A stretch of 64,000 bases of DNA from Theobroma cacao (GCF_000208745.1 NC_030851.1:35021856-35085855), one strand, 5' to 3'. Shown: positions 22,597 through 34,922, counted from the first letter of the stretch. Notes: generated by a model from the letters alone, not told the origin. Numbers and translations: made by a program.

Positions 22597-22934
22597 GAAT
22601 GAAATATTTATATAAAAAATTACTTAAGTTTTGAACATTTAATCACTTACAGAAGAAATTTGCTATTTGATGCCATGGCAAGTGAAGGTGAGCATCGGTT
22701 GATTTCGATTTTGAGAGAAATCAAAACCTATCAAATCGATTTTCCTTAATAATTGACCGAGGATGATTCCTAAAACTGATCAAAACTAGGAAGGGCATAC
22801 CTTAAATGTGCAGACTCCTAAAACTAATATCTTCAATCAAATAGTTGCTGTTGATCGAGCTAGATTAAGTTGTTCTTCTAATATAGCTTCCAATCCTTTA
22901 TATGTTGAATTATGTAGAAAATGGGGAATTAGCT
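22116..22934. other. 3' flank of the IDL gene, with a (TA)n microsatellite containing an N
   Basis: No gene recognised. A (TA)n run occupies about 22531-22593, with a single N at 22542, so its length is unreliable. The rest is AT-rich non-coding sequence up to the start of the next retrotransposon. Confidence 0.6.
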
Positions 22935-24940
22935 TATTAGAGGCTATGCACACATGATAGTAGCCTGATCAGTTAAATAGAAGCTTGATTAGTTAGGGTT
23001 ATTCAGTAATTAATTATTATTTTTAAATTAAAGAGAATATTATTGCAAAATTGGAATTATCTAGGAGGATAAATCCCAAATCAAAGAAGTACATCAAAAA
23101 ACAAAACCCTGAGAACCATAAAACAGAAATAACAAAACCCAAAAGGAAACAGAAGAAAACAAAAAACCGAACAATTCTTGAACAAACAAAAAAATAAAGA
23201 AAAAATAGAGGCAACAGAGTAGAATCAAAAGCAACAAGAAGCAAAGACTAGATAAAAAACAAATAGAGCTAAAAAAAGGTCAAGCTCGTGACAATAGAGC
23301 ATCAATTGTAGGCTATCAATAAATCCACCACCCTTTGCGAGACGATCGGCTAAATGATTGGCAGATCTTGGAGCATGAATAATAGACCATGTAGCCACTT
23401 CTTTCTTAAAACTAGAGATTATGTTCATAATTCTAATCATTTTCCAAGGAGCCTTATCAGAACATTACATTTAAGAAACAACATTGATAGAATCTGATTT
23501 TCATGAGTAGTAATCTATTGAGATGCAGTAAACAAAACAAAAGCTTCTTTAATCACAAGAATCTCAGCCCATTTCGAGTTACCCACACCAATAGATTTTG
23601 AAAATAAAATTTTAGCATGACCACCATCTCTCAAAGTACACCTCCAACACTAGATTCACCCGAAAATCCTCTCGTAGCTCAATCAACATTAAATTTTAAG
23701 ATATCTTTTAAATGAGGTTTCCATGTCATCTTTTTCCTACTAGTACCGCAATAAATAGAAGTAAAAAGCATTAGACAGAGCCCTCATCATATACAGAATT
23801 AAGGAATTATCCTTTGACCATTTCGCCATCGTCTATTGCCTAACTCTCAACTTAGACATATCAAAAACTTGCTAACTATCCAAAACCTTACCATTAAAGA
23901 CAATTTCATTCTTGTGGAGTCAAATGAACCAAATAATGAAAAAGAAAGCCATGTGCCAAATCAAAACATTGCTCCTTGACAACAAAAAATCATTCCAAAT
24001 AACAAAGAAAGAAACAATATCCCTAAGACCCACCTAATTAATACCCCATTCTTTATACCACGAAGACTATAAAAGCCAACTCTCTCTACAATTAATAAAT
24101 AAATGATCAATCATTTCCACCTCATCATTACATATGGCACACAAAGCCGAATTTCCATAAATCAATCCTCTCTTTAGTAATTCGCCTTTAACGGCCACCC
24201 TCCGTTTCAACAACTGCTAACAAAAAATTTAAATTTTAGGTGGAGCAAGATTAGCTCAAACCAGCTTCCATATACTATCTCTAAAATCATGACCACTATT
24301 AAGCGCATTACAAGAAGATTTAGGCGAATAGAACCACTAGTGTTGTCCTTTTAAATAAGCTTATCTCGCACGCCCTAAATGAGAGGATTATCATTAAGAA
24401 GATTATAAAATGAAAACCTTTTTCTTAACTTAACATCCCATAACCAAATCTCATCAATCCACTTTCCGAAATCAACCAACTTTTCTTCTCTAAGCAAAGC
24501 AAGTGCATAAATCCTTTAAAAGTCATTACTTATCCACTTATCTTAGTAGAAACTAATATTAAGACCATTTCCCACAACAAAATTAATCTTTCAAATTATT
24601 AGCATAAGTACCATTAGAAGAAAGAGCATTAATTATGTTTTTCAAGACTAAGGAAGAATTCTTGTTACTTGAATTTTTTAGAAGCAAGCTCATCAAGTCA
24701 CCATCATTCCTTTCCACGATCACTCGCTTCTATCAACTATCAAATTCATCCCCGAATCTCCATCACCATTTATTAAGAAAAGTGTAATTTTCAAGCGAAA
24801 TTACTAGTTGGTTACTGACTTTACATGTAAAAATTCCTTTCGGCAAGTATATATACTACATTTCGTAATTGGCTATAAAGTGATGAAAATAATCACAATT
24901 TCCTTAAGATTAATTGTCTTCTTTTTCGACAAAGCTTACA
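22935..24940 (+). repeat. 5' LTR of copia-3, interrupted by a LINE
   Basis: 22935-23017 matches the start of the 3' LTR (36655 onward: 'agaggctatgca', 'gattagttagggttatt', 'agtaatta'). 24804-24850 matches its continuation ('agttggttactgactttacatgtaaa', 'ggcaagtatatata'). The LTR ends ...ttaca at 24940, just before the PBS. Both LTR starts read TA rather than the usual TG. Confidence 0.75.
23018..24803 (-). mobile_element. 5'-truncated LINE inserted in the copia-3 5' LTR
   Basis: The minus strand contains the zinc-binding zf-RVT region typical of plant LINEs ('LLKRGLIYGNSALCAICNDEVEMIDHLF', about 24200-24095). Downstream is an RNase H-like tail ending 'WSIIHAPRSANHLADRLAKGG' (23225-23440). 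These lie 3' of the RT in plant L1-type elements; the endonuclease and RT are absent, so the copy is 5' truncated. Its 3' end is A-rich (minus strand, near 23020-23045). Flanks match the uninterrupted 3' LTR of copia-3, which fixes the insertion to within a few bases. Stops are present throughout. Confidence 0.75.
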
Positions 24941-24954
24941 TGGTATTGAGCGGG
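24941..24954 (+). promoter_or_regulatory. Primer binding site of copia-3
   Basis: TGGTATTGAGCGGG directly follows the LTR end. It equals the initiator-Met tRNA PBS (TGGTATCAGAGC) with one substitution and one deleted base. The first gag ATG is about 90 bases further on (about 25044) and is soon followed by a stop. Confidence 0.75.
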
Positions 24955-25180
24955 TTTTAAGGTTTCTTGGCTATGATTTTTTTCACAAATTCAATGCTCC
25001 TCAATTTACAAAATCAATACTTACAATTTTAATCTTTCTCTAATGGCAACTCCATCTGATTTCTTATCTTGAATGTCCTCATTTGCCATATTTTTTACAT
25101 CAATTCGATTACCGAAGCAAATATGTGTCATAGAACTGATCCTTTATGCTATCGTCATCAATCAAAAATAAATTAAGTTT

Positions 25181-26362
25181 TGTCAAGTTTTCAACCCAAA
25201 AGACATAATAGGTGAAAAAAAGTCCATGTTTATATATCTAAGACCCATTCCATCTTTTATTGATGTGGGATCTATGACATACCCCATCTAATTGTGCAAC
25301 GCCTTTATTGCACTGACTCTTTACCCGTAAATGAAAAGGAACCTTTACCCGTAAATGAAAGGGAACCTTACATTGGTCTGCGTCTACCTCAACCTTTGTA
25401 ACTCTCATAGAGATCTCACATCAGTGAAGATCTAGATTTGCTATGATACTATTTGTCACAAGCCCATGTTTTCAACCTATAAGACATGCTTGATAGATGG
25501 AGGAAGGTCTATGTTTATATACTCAATACCCACCACATCTTTTATTGATGTGGGATCTGTGACATTCTACCCAATCTAATTGTGCAACGTCCTCATTGCA
25601 CTAGCTTTTTACCCATATAAGTGAGGGATCTTTACACTAGTTTGAGTCTATCTCGACCATTATATCTTTCGTGAGGGCCTAACATCAGTGAAGATTTGAA
25701 TTTGCTCTAAAACCCTTTGTCACGGGCCCATGTTTTCAATACAAAAGACATGCTTGATAGGTGGAGGATGATTCATGTTTATATACCTAAGACCCACACT
25801 ATCTCTTACTGATGTGAGATTTGTGACATTTTACCCCATCTAATTATGTAATACCCTCATTGCACTAACTCTTTGCCTTTAGAAGAATGGGATCTGTACA
25901 TTGATAGGTCAACCTTGACCCTTGTATCTGTTATAGGGTCCCACATTAGTGAAGATCTAGATTTGCTTTGATACTATTTGTTATGGGTTAAAGTTTCCAA
26001 CCTAAAAGACATGCTTGATAAGTGGAAGAATGTCCATGTTTATATACCTAAGACCCACCCCATCTTTTATTGATGTGGAATCTATGACATTTTACCCAAC
26101 CAATTGTTTGTCATGAGCTTATTTTTCCAACCTCAAAGACATGCCTTATATATGAAGGAAGGCCTATGTTTATATACTCAAGACCTACCTTATATCTTAC
26201 TCATGTCAACATTCTATCCTACCCAATTTTGTAATGCCTTAGTTGTGTTAGCTCTTTACTTGTGGAGGAAAAGAACCCTTATAGTAGTTTGGGTCTACTT
26301 TGACTCTTTTATCTTTTATGAGGATCTCACATCAATGAAGATCTAGGTTTGTTCTGATACCA
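25181..26362 (-). repeat. Tandem TRIM array: five ~111-bp LTRs alternating with ~150-bp PBS-containing internals
   Basis: LTR copies on the minus strand lie at 25181-25279, 25454-25564, 25718-25828, 25979-26089 and 26109-26211. On the plus strand the full ones start TGTCAC or TGTTAT and end ATGACA or GTGACA, and three of them are exactly 111 bp. Each carries a TATA-like 'tatataaac' on the minus strand. Immediately 5' on the plus strand are degenerate iMet primer sites (for example ctatgatacta near 25440 and ctttgatacta near 25968). Internals of 150-175 bases have no coding capacity; the one between the fourth and fifth LTRs is reduced to about 20 bases. This LTR-internal-LTR-internal layout is typical of terminal-repeat retrotransposons in miniature. 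Confidence 0.8.
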
Positions 26363-26710
26363 TGAAGAAAAACTCAACAAAGAAAAAGAATAGTAAGAAG
26401 TGAAAATAAAGGATTTGTTATTTTCTCTCATGTGTTTTGATGCAGAAAGTTCTCTGCTTTTATAGAATACATGATCTGTTTATATGAAAAGTTTTCCTAA
26501 TGGTACAAAGGTAATTTTGTGTTGATTTTTAGCACATATGAGTTATGATTTTGGGATACTTGTTGTATCTCTGTAGAGTTGATTTTGTGTTGATTTTTAG
26601 CACATGTAAGCTATGATTCTAGGTTGTTGTTTATACATTTGTAAATGTGATTTTGTATTGATTTTTAGCACATGTGAACTATGGTTATAATGTTGTTACT
26701 ATTTTCTTCA
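26363..26710 (-). repeat. 348-bp LTR-like segment with 9-bp terminal inverted repeats
   Basis: It starts TGAAGAAAA and ends TTTTCTTCA. On its left (its 3' side on the minus strand) lies TGGTATCAGAAC (26362-26351), a near-perfect iMet PBS, so position and ends fit a 5' LTR read on the minus strand. Inside, a 'ttgatttttagcacat' unit occurs three times (26522, 26590, 26650). What follows the PBS belongs to the TRIM array, so this is either an alternative LTR of that family or a chimera. Confidence 0.45.
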
Positions 26711-26777
26711 TGATGGTGCAGTGGGCTACCTTGTAATGAGTAATCTACTTCTATAGATGGAACAATACAAAAACTTA

Positions 26778-27931
26778 GTGCACGTTTGGGACAGGCAATA
26801 GCTAAGCTATTCCTTGTCTATTCCCATGTTTTTGCTCTACCTCCATTTGGTACAGCAATGGCACAAAGAATAGCTATTATCTAGTAATAGCTATTCTTTA
26901 AAATGGGGTAAAATTCAGGCATAACTACACTGAGCTTCCCCATAGGTTTTGCTATTCCATGACTGAGGAAATAGCTCTAAAATGTGATAAGACTAAAGTA
27001 CCCCTTATAACTTAAAAATATTACAACCCCAAACCTATAAATAATTTTTTTCTTCTCATTTTTCTTTCTTTTTTCTCTCTCTTTTCATGTTCTTTCCTTT
27101 CTCATTCTCTCTCTAACTGGCACTCAACACCGGAGATGACGTTGGCGGTAGTGGCGATGGCGACGGTAGCGACGACGACGATGATTTCATGATCGAATAT
27201 GGTCAAAAAGTGTCGATCTAGTACTTTTAAAAAAGATTCAACCGAGATCCAACCAGATCTGACACTCAACAGCCAGATCTAACCTCGGGGAAGCGCTGAT
27301 CTAGAGCCGTAGTGGCCAGATTCGACCATATGGTGCGCCAAATCGACGTTTTATTACACCGGTTGCCTTTCCAGCGATTGGCCCATGAAGAAGAAAAAAG
27401 GAAAAAGGGAAAAAATAGAATACAAAAGAAAAAAATTATTTGTAAAATTTAAAATATTAATATTTTATATATAATTTAAACATTATTATATTAATATTTT
27501 AAAATATATTAAAATTAATAATATATTAAAATTTTAATGAGTATAAAGAAAAAATAAAAAATTATTAATATTTTAATCATAATAATACTAAATTATAAAT
27601 AAAATATTAATAATTAAATTATACTAAAATATTAATATTTAAATTATAAATTATAAATATTTTAATTAAATTATAAATTATTAATATTTTAATTAAATTA
27701 TAAATTATTAATATTTAAAAAATAAAATAAAAATAAATAGTCATATATATAATAAAGGGTGTTTTTATTTTTTTTATTTTCTATTCCTTTCTTATTCCAA
27801 AGTTATTGTTGCCAACCAAACACTGCAATAAGTCATAACAATACTTATTCTATCATATTCTCACCTCATTGTATTCCCACGTAATAGCTATTCTATTCTA
27901 TTCTTGTCTATTCCACGAATCAAACGTGCCG
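26778..27931. mobile_element. Harbinger/Tourist-like non-autonomous DNA transposon with TTA target duplication
   Basis: The ends share an inverted GCACGTTTG (GTGCACGTTTGG at left; complement CGGCACGTTTGA at right). The element is flanked by TTA on both sides (26775-26777 and 27932-27934), the target preference of PIF/Harbinger elements. Left subterminal sequence repeats 'aatagcta' and 'tattccttgtctattcc' words and the right end mirrors them. It is 1,154 bases with no transposase. A GC-richer island (about 27120-27370, rich in gacg and gatc words) sits in an otherwise extremely AT-rich body and may be captured sequence. Confidence 0.75.
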
Positions 27932-28059
27932 TTAAGGTTACAGATAATGATTATGTTTCTTGGACAAGATACAACATCTTTATTATAACATGACTACTAG
28001 AATCAATTTCACCCCAATTGCATTAATCGTATTCTATATGAACTTTGTTTTTTATATTT

Positions 28060-29443
28060 GAAACACTTTGAAGAGAAGATTTTCTCAACTAGATGATGCC
28101 ATAATTTGAAGAAAAGATAAAACGTTAGTTAATGCTTACTTTACTAAATTAAATGGGTTGTGGGAAAAATTGAGAATTTTTAGACCTTTACCTCACTGCA
28201 ATTATGGCAAATACAATTAATCAAGTGTCAAGAATACATTGATCAGTGTCAAAAAGATAATGTTTTTAGATTTTTGAATGCATTGAATGAGACTTATGCT
28301 AGTTTAAGGTCTCAGATCCTAAATGAGGCTTACAATTTGGTGCCAAAAGAGGAATCAGAAAGATCATTGCACTTGCAATCGCTTTTCGTGGAGGCTTTTA
28401 CCATTGTCATATTCACTGATGGTAAAAAGAGAACTAAAGTGAGTTGATTTGCACTCATTGTGAAAAAACTGGTCATATTAAGGAAAAATGTTATTAGCTC
28501 ATAATATTTCATGATGATTTTAAATTCACTAAAGGAAAGAATAATCCAAAAAGAGTGATTTTATTATTAAACAACATCTATGCTATTTCTCAAACTAAGC
28601 AAAATAGAGAAACCACTGTGAATGGCCTGTCAAAATTATCCCTATAAGGAATCAGGCTTAGATGCTTATGGCACTCATCAATGAGCATGTAATTAACATT
28701 GGTGATGATCCTTTTTCAACAAACAATCAGTGAAAGCTTCCTTAGTTAATTAAACTTTAACTGGTATGATCATTAAGCTCATTTGTCTAAATACATAGAA
28801 GTTATTACTTGATGAATTAGTAAACTTAAATGCTTCTATGTTTGATCGTAATTCTTGGATAATTGATATTAGTGCATCATACCATATAGCTTGTTCTTTA
28901 AATTCCTTTATTTCTTTAGAACCAGTTCATAACATTTTTGTTCAAATGACAAATAGTGCTAGGGCTCTTGTCACACGTATAGGATCAGTCAAGTTATCCT
29001 CCTTAACTTTGCATAATGTGCTTTGTGTTCCATTATTCACATTTAATTTTGTGTCTGTTAGCAAACTTACAAAAACCAAAAGGCATTGTCTTATGTTCAC
29101 TTATTCATATTACGTTATCCAAGACCTTACCTCATGGACAGGGATTGGGTTTAATAAAGTTACAATTGGATTGTACTTATTGCAAAACAAATTGGATGCT
29201 AATTCCCATTACCAATTTTCCCTTGAGTAATCTGTTCCTTTTCATCCTATTATTTTTACAAAATTTATAATTTTGTATCAAAGATTTTTGATCTTTGTCA
29301 TTTAGGTTAGGACATATTCATATTCCATCAGCCAAAATAAAGTTGATTCGTTAGAATCATCCAAGTGTATCATGCTTAGACAATTTAACATATGAAATTT
29401 GTCTTTTAGCAAAATAAAAGAGATTGCCATTTCATATTCACAT
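28060..29443 (+). pseudogene. copia-3 gag, protease and GAG-pre-integrase remnant
   Basis: Gag blocks 'YFTKLNGLWEKLRIFRPLPHC' (about 28139-28200) and a 'SLRSQIL'-like block (about 28305) are followed by a CCHC knuckle, CTHCEKTGHIKEKC (28453-28494). The frame 28838-29230 begins like protease, but the active-site D-S-G-A reads D-I-S-A (WIIDISASYH), so the enzyme is dead. 'VLCVPLFTFNFVSVSKL' follows, as in intact copia. GAG-pre-integrase is degenerate up to 29443, where a solo LTR is inserted after the target sequence cacat. Confidence 0.8.
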
Positions 29444-32400
29444 TGTCACGACCCGGAACTCTCCCCCATCGGGCCGGTGACAACCGTCGCGAGGCCTCGA
29501 AAGACATTCTTCACCCCGAATGTCGATCGGAACCTCGCAAGGCTCTCGTATCAGCTTCGCACTTCCCCGGTGAGCAAAAGTTATCAAATAATCAAAATAC
29601 GAAGGATTAAAAATCGTTTCCAAATCATAATATAACATGTTTTTTTTTGGCTCACAGGGACATTTTCGTCATTTTTATCGAAAACCTCCAAACTTGCTAA
29701 AAATGTAGTAGCTAAGTCGAAAATATATATTTAATGATAAAAAAAATTAAGTATCTAAAACGTTCATTTGAAGTGAATTTGACCATTTGAATATAATAAG
29801 AATATTCAATAAAATAAATATTTTCTTGTAAAATAATTTTCATAAAACTATCGGAACATAATTCTTATAGCGTAAAAGATAATTATATTCATATATACTA
29901 TAAAGCAAGTAACCAAAGCATAAAATTTCTTTTACAGTGACACGTGGGCCCATATCTATCCAAAATGCATCGGAAGCTGGAAACCTACAGCTTTTACCGA
30001 TTCGAGTCCAAATGAAGGTCCTTGTTCAAGTCAGCTAACTACGAAATTCCCTGAGCCTGAAATGTGAGGAAATGAGGGTGGTGAGATTATAAAATCCCAG
30101 TGAGTAAACAAACATCATCATAAACATCTAGAGTTGAGTACATGGAGACAATAAAGTAAATCATCATAAACTGGGTTATAGCATTAGAACACATTTTGTT
30201 CAAAACACGTAAAGAGGCTTATGAATCTCATAAAAATCTAGGCTTGTGCCATAAATCCATTCTCGGGGACACCTTGGCCGAGGCATCCTACCGAGACCGC
30301 CAAGGCTATTAAAATTCACATTTCACATAAATCATGTTTTTGTTTTGAAAACATAGCCGTTCCTTGGCGTTGGCTGAGTTCCCCCTCACGTGGTGGTTTA
30401 GCGTGAAGTGAACCCTAAACTTTACCCCAGGAGATACCCTACGCGCCTCTCCGTTCGAGGTAAGAATATAATGGGGTTTACCGTGCCCCTCTAAAAGGCT
30501 GGTCCACAGAAACCCCCTACTGCAGTGATTAATTAATATATAATCCACCATATAATAAAACTCAATAACATGATATGGCAATTTTGTAATTCGTAGTTTT
30601 TCAAGGTAACCAAACAATTCGCATTTCAATACAATTGCCAACTAGCCAATCATGCTCGATTTATCATAAGCCAGTTAATTTAAACAATCAAATTGCCACA
30701 ATTAACAGTCTCCGTGTACTCTATTTTTCAAAATCACTATTAATTTCAAAACAATTTATAATTTAATTTCATTGAAACTCATTTATTCATAAAACATGAA
30801 AATTTATCTTTTTAAATTCCTTTTTCCATAGAATTCATGAAAGCATCTAAAAACCACCCTAGATAATTAAAATGACAGTAAGTTTACTCACAATGTCTAG
30901 AATGCAGACTTTCGAAGCACTCTGTCTACTGGTCCTCGGATGCAATTTCCTTGCCTTTATTGGAGGACTCACCACCTTGACACAGTACAAAATCGAGAAT
31001 TTCACTAAGTTGGTACTAAATCAAAATTAAACTAATTTAGACTACCAATGCATGATATGGAATGCAAAAATGCACTGGTAACTATCTAAACCCGGTATTG
31101 GCCTAATTCGTCTTATCACCCGATTAAATTCCTAACGGGTCCGTTTAAACTCCAATTTAATTCTTTTCAGTTTCTATACCTCAATTGCACCCAAATTAAC
31201 TTAATGTCCCTCAGTGTGGTGCAAATTATCAGTCCCAACAGCAAATTACGAAAATACCCCTAGTGGGTAAAAATTCGTATTTTTGCTCCGAAAATTCCCA
31301 TTATTTTTCTAGGCTCATAATTCATTATTCCTTAACCAATTCTCCTAGAATAAAATCAAACTCATCCTCACTCACTACATGGTAAATTCAGCCATTAATG
31401 GTTGGGGGAGAAAATAAATTCTTTTCTTGTTGTTTTGTTTCTAAATATGCTAAACTAACTAAAAACACTAACATAAATTAAAATCAAATAAATCCAACAA
31501 CTTTCTCTCTCCTAACCCATTTTTTCAGAATTGAATTCATCATGAAAACATGTAATTTAATCATGGAAAATAAAGAGAAATGCTTGGGAATAAGAAAACT
31601 CAAGCTTAATAGAAAAAATCTCACCTTTTTCACTTAATTTCCTTGAAAATTCACACTTTTTCTTTGATTTTCTCTCTCTAGGGTTTTGTTTTCTCCTTTC
31701 TCTCTCTTGTTTCTTGCTTGGCCGAATGTTGAAGAAGAAGAATGGGTGGGCTGATTTTTTTTATGCCTTTTTATTGTTTAATGAAATAATATTATTTTAT
31801 TCATATTTTAAATATTTTATTAATTCATTTTTTTTTCTAGCCATCCATTTGTCCTATTTTTTTCACCATGCATTCCCTTTGACTTATCCAAGTCTTAAGT
31901 GAAATTTCCAGATTTTTCCAAAGTTTTGGTGGAGCAAATTTTTCAAAATTACACTTTTGCCCCCGAACTTTTCAAAAATTACATTTTTACCCCAAAAATT
32001 GAAAATTTTCCATAATGCATAATTTTCACTCCTCATACTCATTTCACACTCCAAATAATTAAATTTGATCAAAATCCTTTCAAAAAATTAAATTTTCGAT
32101 TTCGGGTGGTAAAATTACCATTTTACCCTTTTACTCCAAATTATACCGAAATTAAAATTTTTCACTTCTAAACCTCAAATCTTACTCCAATAAGTCAAAT
32201 GGGGCCAAAAATCTTTTCTAAAAATTTCCATTTTGTCCCCAGGTGGCAAATGACCATTTTGCCCCTAGATAGCGAAAATTCCAGTTTGACTCCAAATTGA
32301 TCCTCGAACTCCGAATCACCATATTAACCCATTCTGGGACTTTAAAATTCTTAATTTCATTGTAAATTCTCTATTTGATCTAGTTCGAGGCTTAAATCAA

Positions 32401-32884
32401 CTTTATTGTACCTCTAGGTACAATACCGACTTTTGTAAATTTTTCAAGACTCTCTTAGCATGTAAACATGCTATCCACCACATGTATGTCATCACAAATA
32501 TTTCTGTAGAGTCGGGCTTGTCATCTTCTCCCCCACTTGGATCAACCATATGATCCTCCTTCTTGATTGACTTCGACATCCGGCTAAATATTAATATTTT
32601 AATATTATTTTATTAATAAAATATTATTTTATTCTAAAAATTTTATCTTGTCTCCTTGGTACCAAAAATACCTTATTATGCCTCACTTGACTTCCAAATC
32701 GTCTTTTATCTCACAAATTCTCCTCTGATAAAATTATTATTATTTTATTATTATTTTCTCACTTGCGAAACATTTTATCCTAAACTACTCTTTTCGTCTT
32801 TTATCACTTCTAAACATTTTAATTGACCTCAATTTGCATTTGATCAACTTTATTTATCACCATATCAAAGTATGGGGTATTTCA
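29444..32884. repeat. Solo LTR of the same long-LTR family, copy 2 (TSD cacat)
   Basis: Starts TGTCACGACCCGG and ends GGGTATTTCA. It is flanked by perfect 5-bp repeats cacat (29439-29443 and 32885-32889). It is collinear with 11299-15214 but has the 12781-13953 segment only once, giving 3,441 bases. Shared landmarks include 'aaaatgcatcggaagctgg', 'ccgttccttggcgttgg', 'gtgcccctctaa' and 'cttgtcatcttctcccccacttgg'. Its insertion splits copia-3 between GAG-pre-integrase and the integrase core. No coding domain is inside. Confidence 0.92.
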
Positions 32885-33915
32885 CACATTCAATCCACTA
32901 CTTTACCTTTTGAATTGTTACATAGAGACGTATGGGGACCCAACCCATTTTCTTAATGATTAGCTTTACTTTCTTACTCTTGTGGATGACTATTATCTTT
33001 CACTTAGATTTTTACTAATGAGATCAAAATTAGATGTTGTATCTATAGTGCCTTCATTTTATAAAGTGATTCATAATCAATTTGATGCTACTACCAAAAA
33101 AGTTAGATCAAATAATGGTCTTGAGTTTAACCTCATTGACTTTTACTCTTCAACAGACATTGTTCATCAATTGTCTTATGTAGGCACACCCAATAAAATA
33201 TGGTTGTTGAGAGAAAACATCAACACTTATTAGTGGCCATTTGGTCATTAATGTTTTAGTCTTCATTACTTTTTTAATTTTGGGAGGATTTTGTCCTTGT
33301 AGCTACACATCATAAAAAGAATCCCTACCCCTATTCTTAAAAGCAAAACCCCATATAGGATACTGTTTCACAAACCCCTTTACATACTTTCACTTTAGAA
33401 TGATTGGTTCTTTATATTTTGCATCCACACTTTCTCATAATAGGAAAAAAATTGATCCTAAAGCTAGGAAATGTTCTTTATTAGATACCATATTGGAATG
33501 AAATAATATAAGTTGTATGATCTGAATAGACATCACACTTTTGTTTTTAGGGATATGATCTTTCATGAATATAATCCCTTTCAGAAATTAGTTGCCACAC
33601 ACAATCCACATGAATATGTTCAATTGTTTTCTAAAAATCATTTTGTTTGAGATAATCCTATGATTGATATTTATGATGCTTCATTTTCTTCCCATTTCCT
33701 TTTTGATGAATTTTGTATTGATACATCTCACATGGCACCAATCACCTCCACACATGATCAACATTTTGATATCCTTTCACCTAAGCCTAATGATCATTTT
33801 GATCTGTCTCACATGCTCACAACACTCCCACACATAATCATCACCCTTAAAACCTTTCACCTGACCATAATTCCCCACTTGAATCTACTGATGTGTTACA
33901 CACTATTGATTGTCA
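32885..33915 (+). pseudogene. copia-3 integrase remnant and linker
   Basis: The core follows directly from the LTR: a degenerate 'LLHRDVWGPNP' block, 'DDYYLSLRFLLMRSK' and 'VRSNNGLEFN' (32982-33233), then a broken 'VERKHQHLL' segment (about 33204-33230). The integrase C-terminal block is recognisable in mixed frames near 33430-33590 ('RKKIDPKARKC', 'FRDMIFHEYNPFQK'). From about 33660 the sequence is the low-complexity linker before RT. It is cut by the hAT-type element, whose target duplication gtcataat begins at 33912. Confidence 0.72.
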
Positions 33916-33919
33916 TAAT

Positions 33920-34914
33920 TAGGGGTGAGCAACTGGGTGGTTTGGTCTGTCTTACGTAAAAACTAAATGGACCAACCATTTTTAAAAAATTGATCAAAAC
34001 TGATCAAACATAAAAGAGGACCAAACCGACCAAATATCAAATTAGTTCAGTCTGTTTGGTTTTGGACCAATGGATCAAAATTTTATCAATTTTTTATTAT
34101 AAATTACAATATTAAAACTTATAAACTTCATTCATAATTATAAAATATATAAATAATTTAAACATAAACAAACATAACATTTGTTCCTTCACTCTCATAA
34201 TTATATCTTTTTACATAAATCATCAAATTAACATTTAAGATTGAACATAACAAAAAGTCAAAGAAAATAAAATTGACAGCTACAAAATAAAACTATTTAA
34301 CACAAGACCATTAACCATTACAAATTATCAACTTGAATCTCTTCCATGACTTAGCTTTTCACATTTACTCACATAGAAAAGTAAAAAATAAAAAATAAAA
34401 AATATAATTAGTATAAATTTTTTTAATAACTAAGTAAAAGAAGATTAAAAATGAAAAATTATAAAAAAAGTCATAAAATTTAACATTTACCTCAATTGAA
34501 GTGTAAAGAATGCATTTCTAACCTCTTCACTCATCAATCATCAACAATGAAAATACAATCCACAATCTTAATCTTTGACATCTCTTAAATGCATAAACAA
34601 AAAAAGAAATAAAGAAATAAAAATTGAAAAAATAAAAATGAAAAAGTGAAAATATTAAATGTATATTATATTTTATATAAATTTAAAAATGATAGAAATA
34701 TATATTATATTATATACATTAATATATAAAAAATTATTTTGGTTTTTTGGCCGATTTGATATACAAATTTTAAAATCGAGAACTGATCAAAAAACCAATT
34801 AGATTAAACATTTTAAACTAATTGACCCAATAGATCAATTAGATCAAACTATTTTACTCAAATTGCATTTAATTTAGGTGGATAATTGATCTGGTTTGAT
34901 TTTGCTCACCCCTA
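33920..34914. mobile_element. Non-autonomous hAT-superfamily element (995 bp) with perfect 8-bp TSD
   Basis: Terminal inverted repeats TAGGGGTGAGCAA...TTGCTCACCCCTA are perfect over 13 bases. The flanking direct repeats gtcataat (33912-33919 and 34915-34922) are 8 bp, the hallmark of hAT insertion. Subterminal regions carry repeated 'gatcaaa', 'ggtttgg' and 'accaa' words on both strands. The AT-rich centre has no open frame, so it needs a transposase from elsewhere. It lies in the copia-3 linker between integrase and RT. It shares no obvious sequence with the transposase gene at 7648-18820. Confidence 0.93.
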
Positions 34915-34922
34915 GTCATAAT

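Noticed and set aside
23023..23244. Phe-rich 73-codon minus-strand frame with membrane-like character
   Set aside because: It is the A-rich 3' end of the LINE read on the opposite sense; hydrophobicity comes from TTT/TTC codons.
30309..30641. 110-codon frame within the second solo LTR
   Set aside because: The corresponding stretch of the first solo LTR (11299-15214) is not open, the composition is that of the LTR, and no domain is recognised.
33660..33959. 99-codon frame with many His/Thr/Pro residues
   Set aside because: It is the variable linker between copia integrase and RT and runs into the hAT-type element terminus, so it is not a separate gene.
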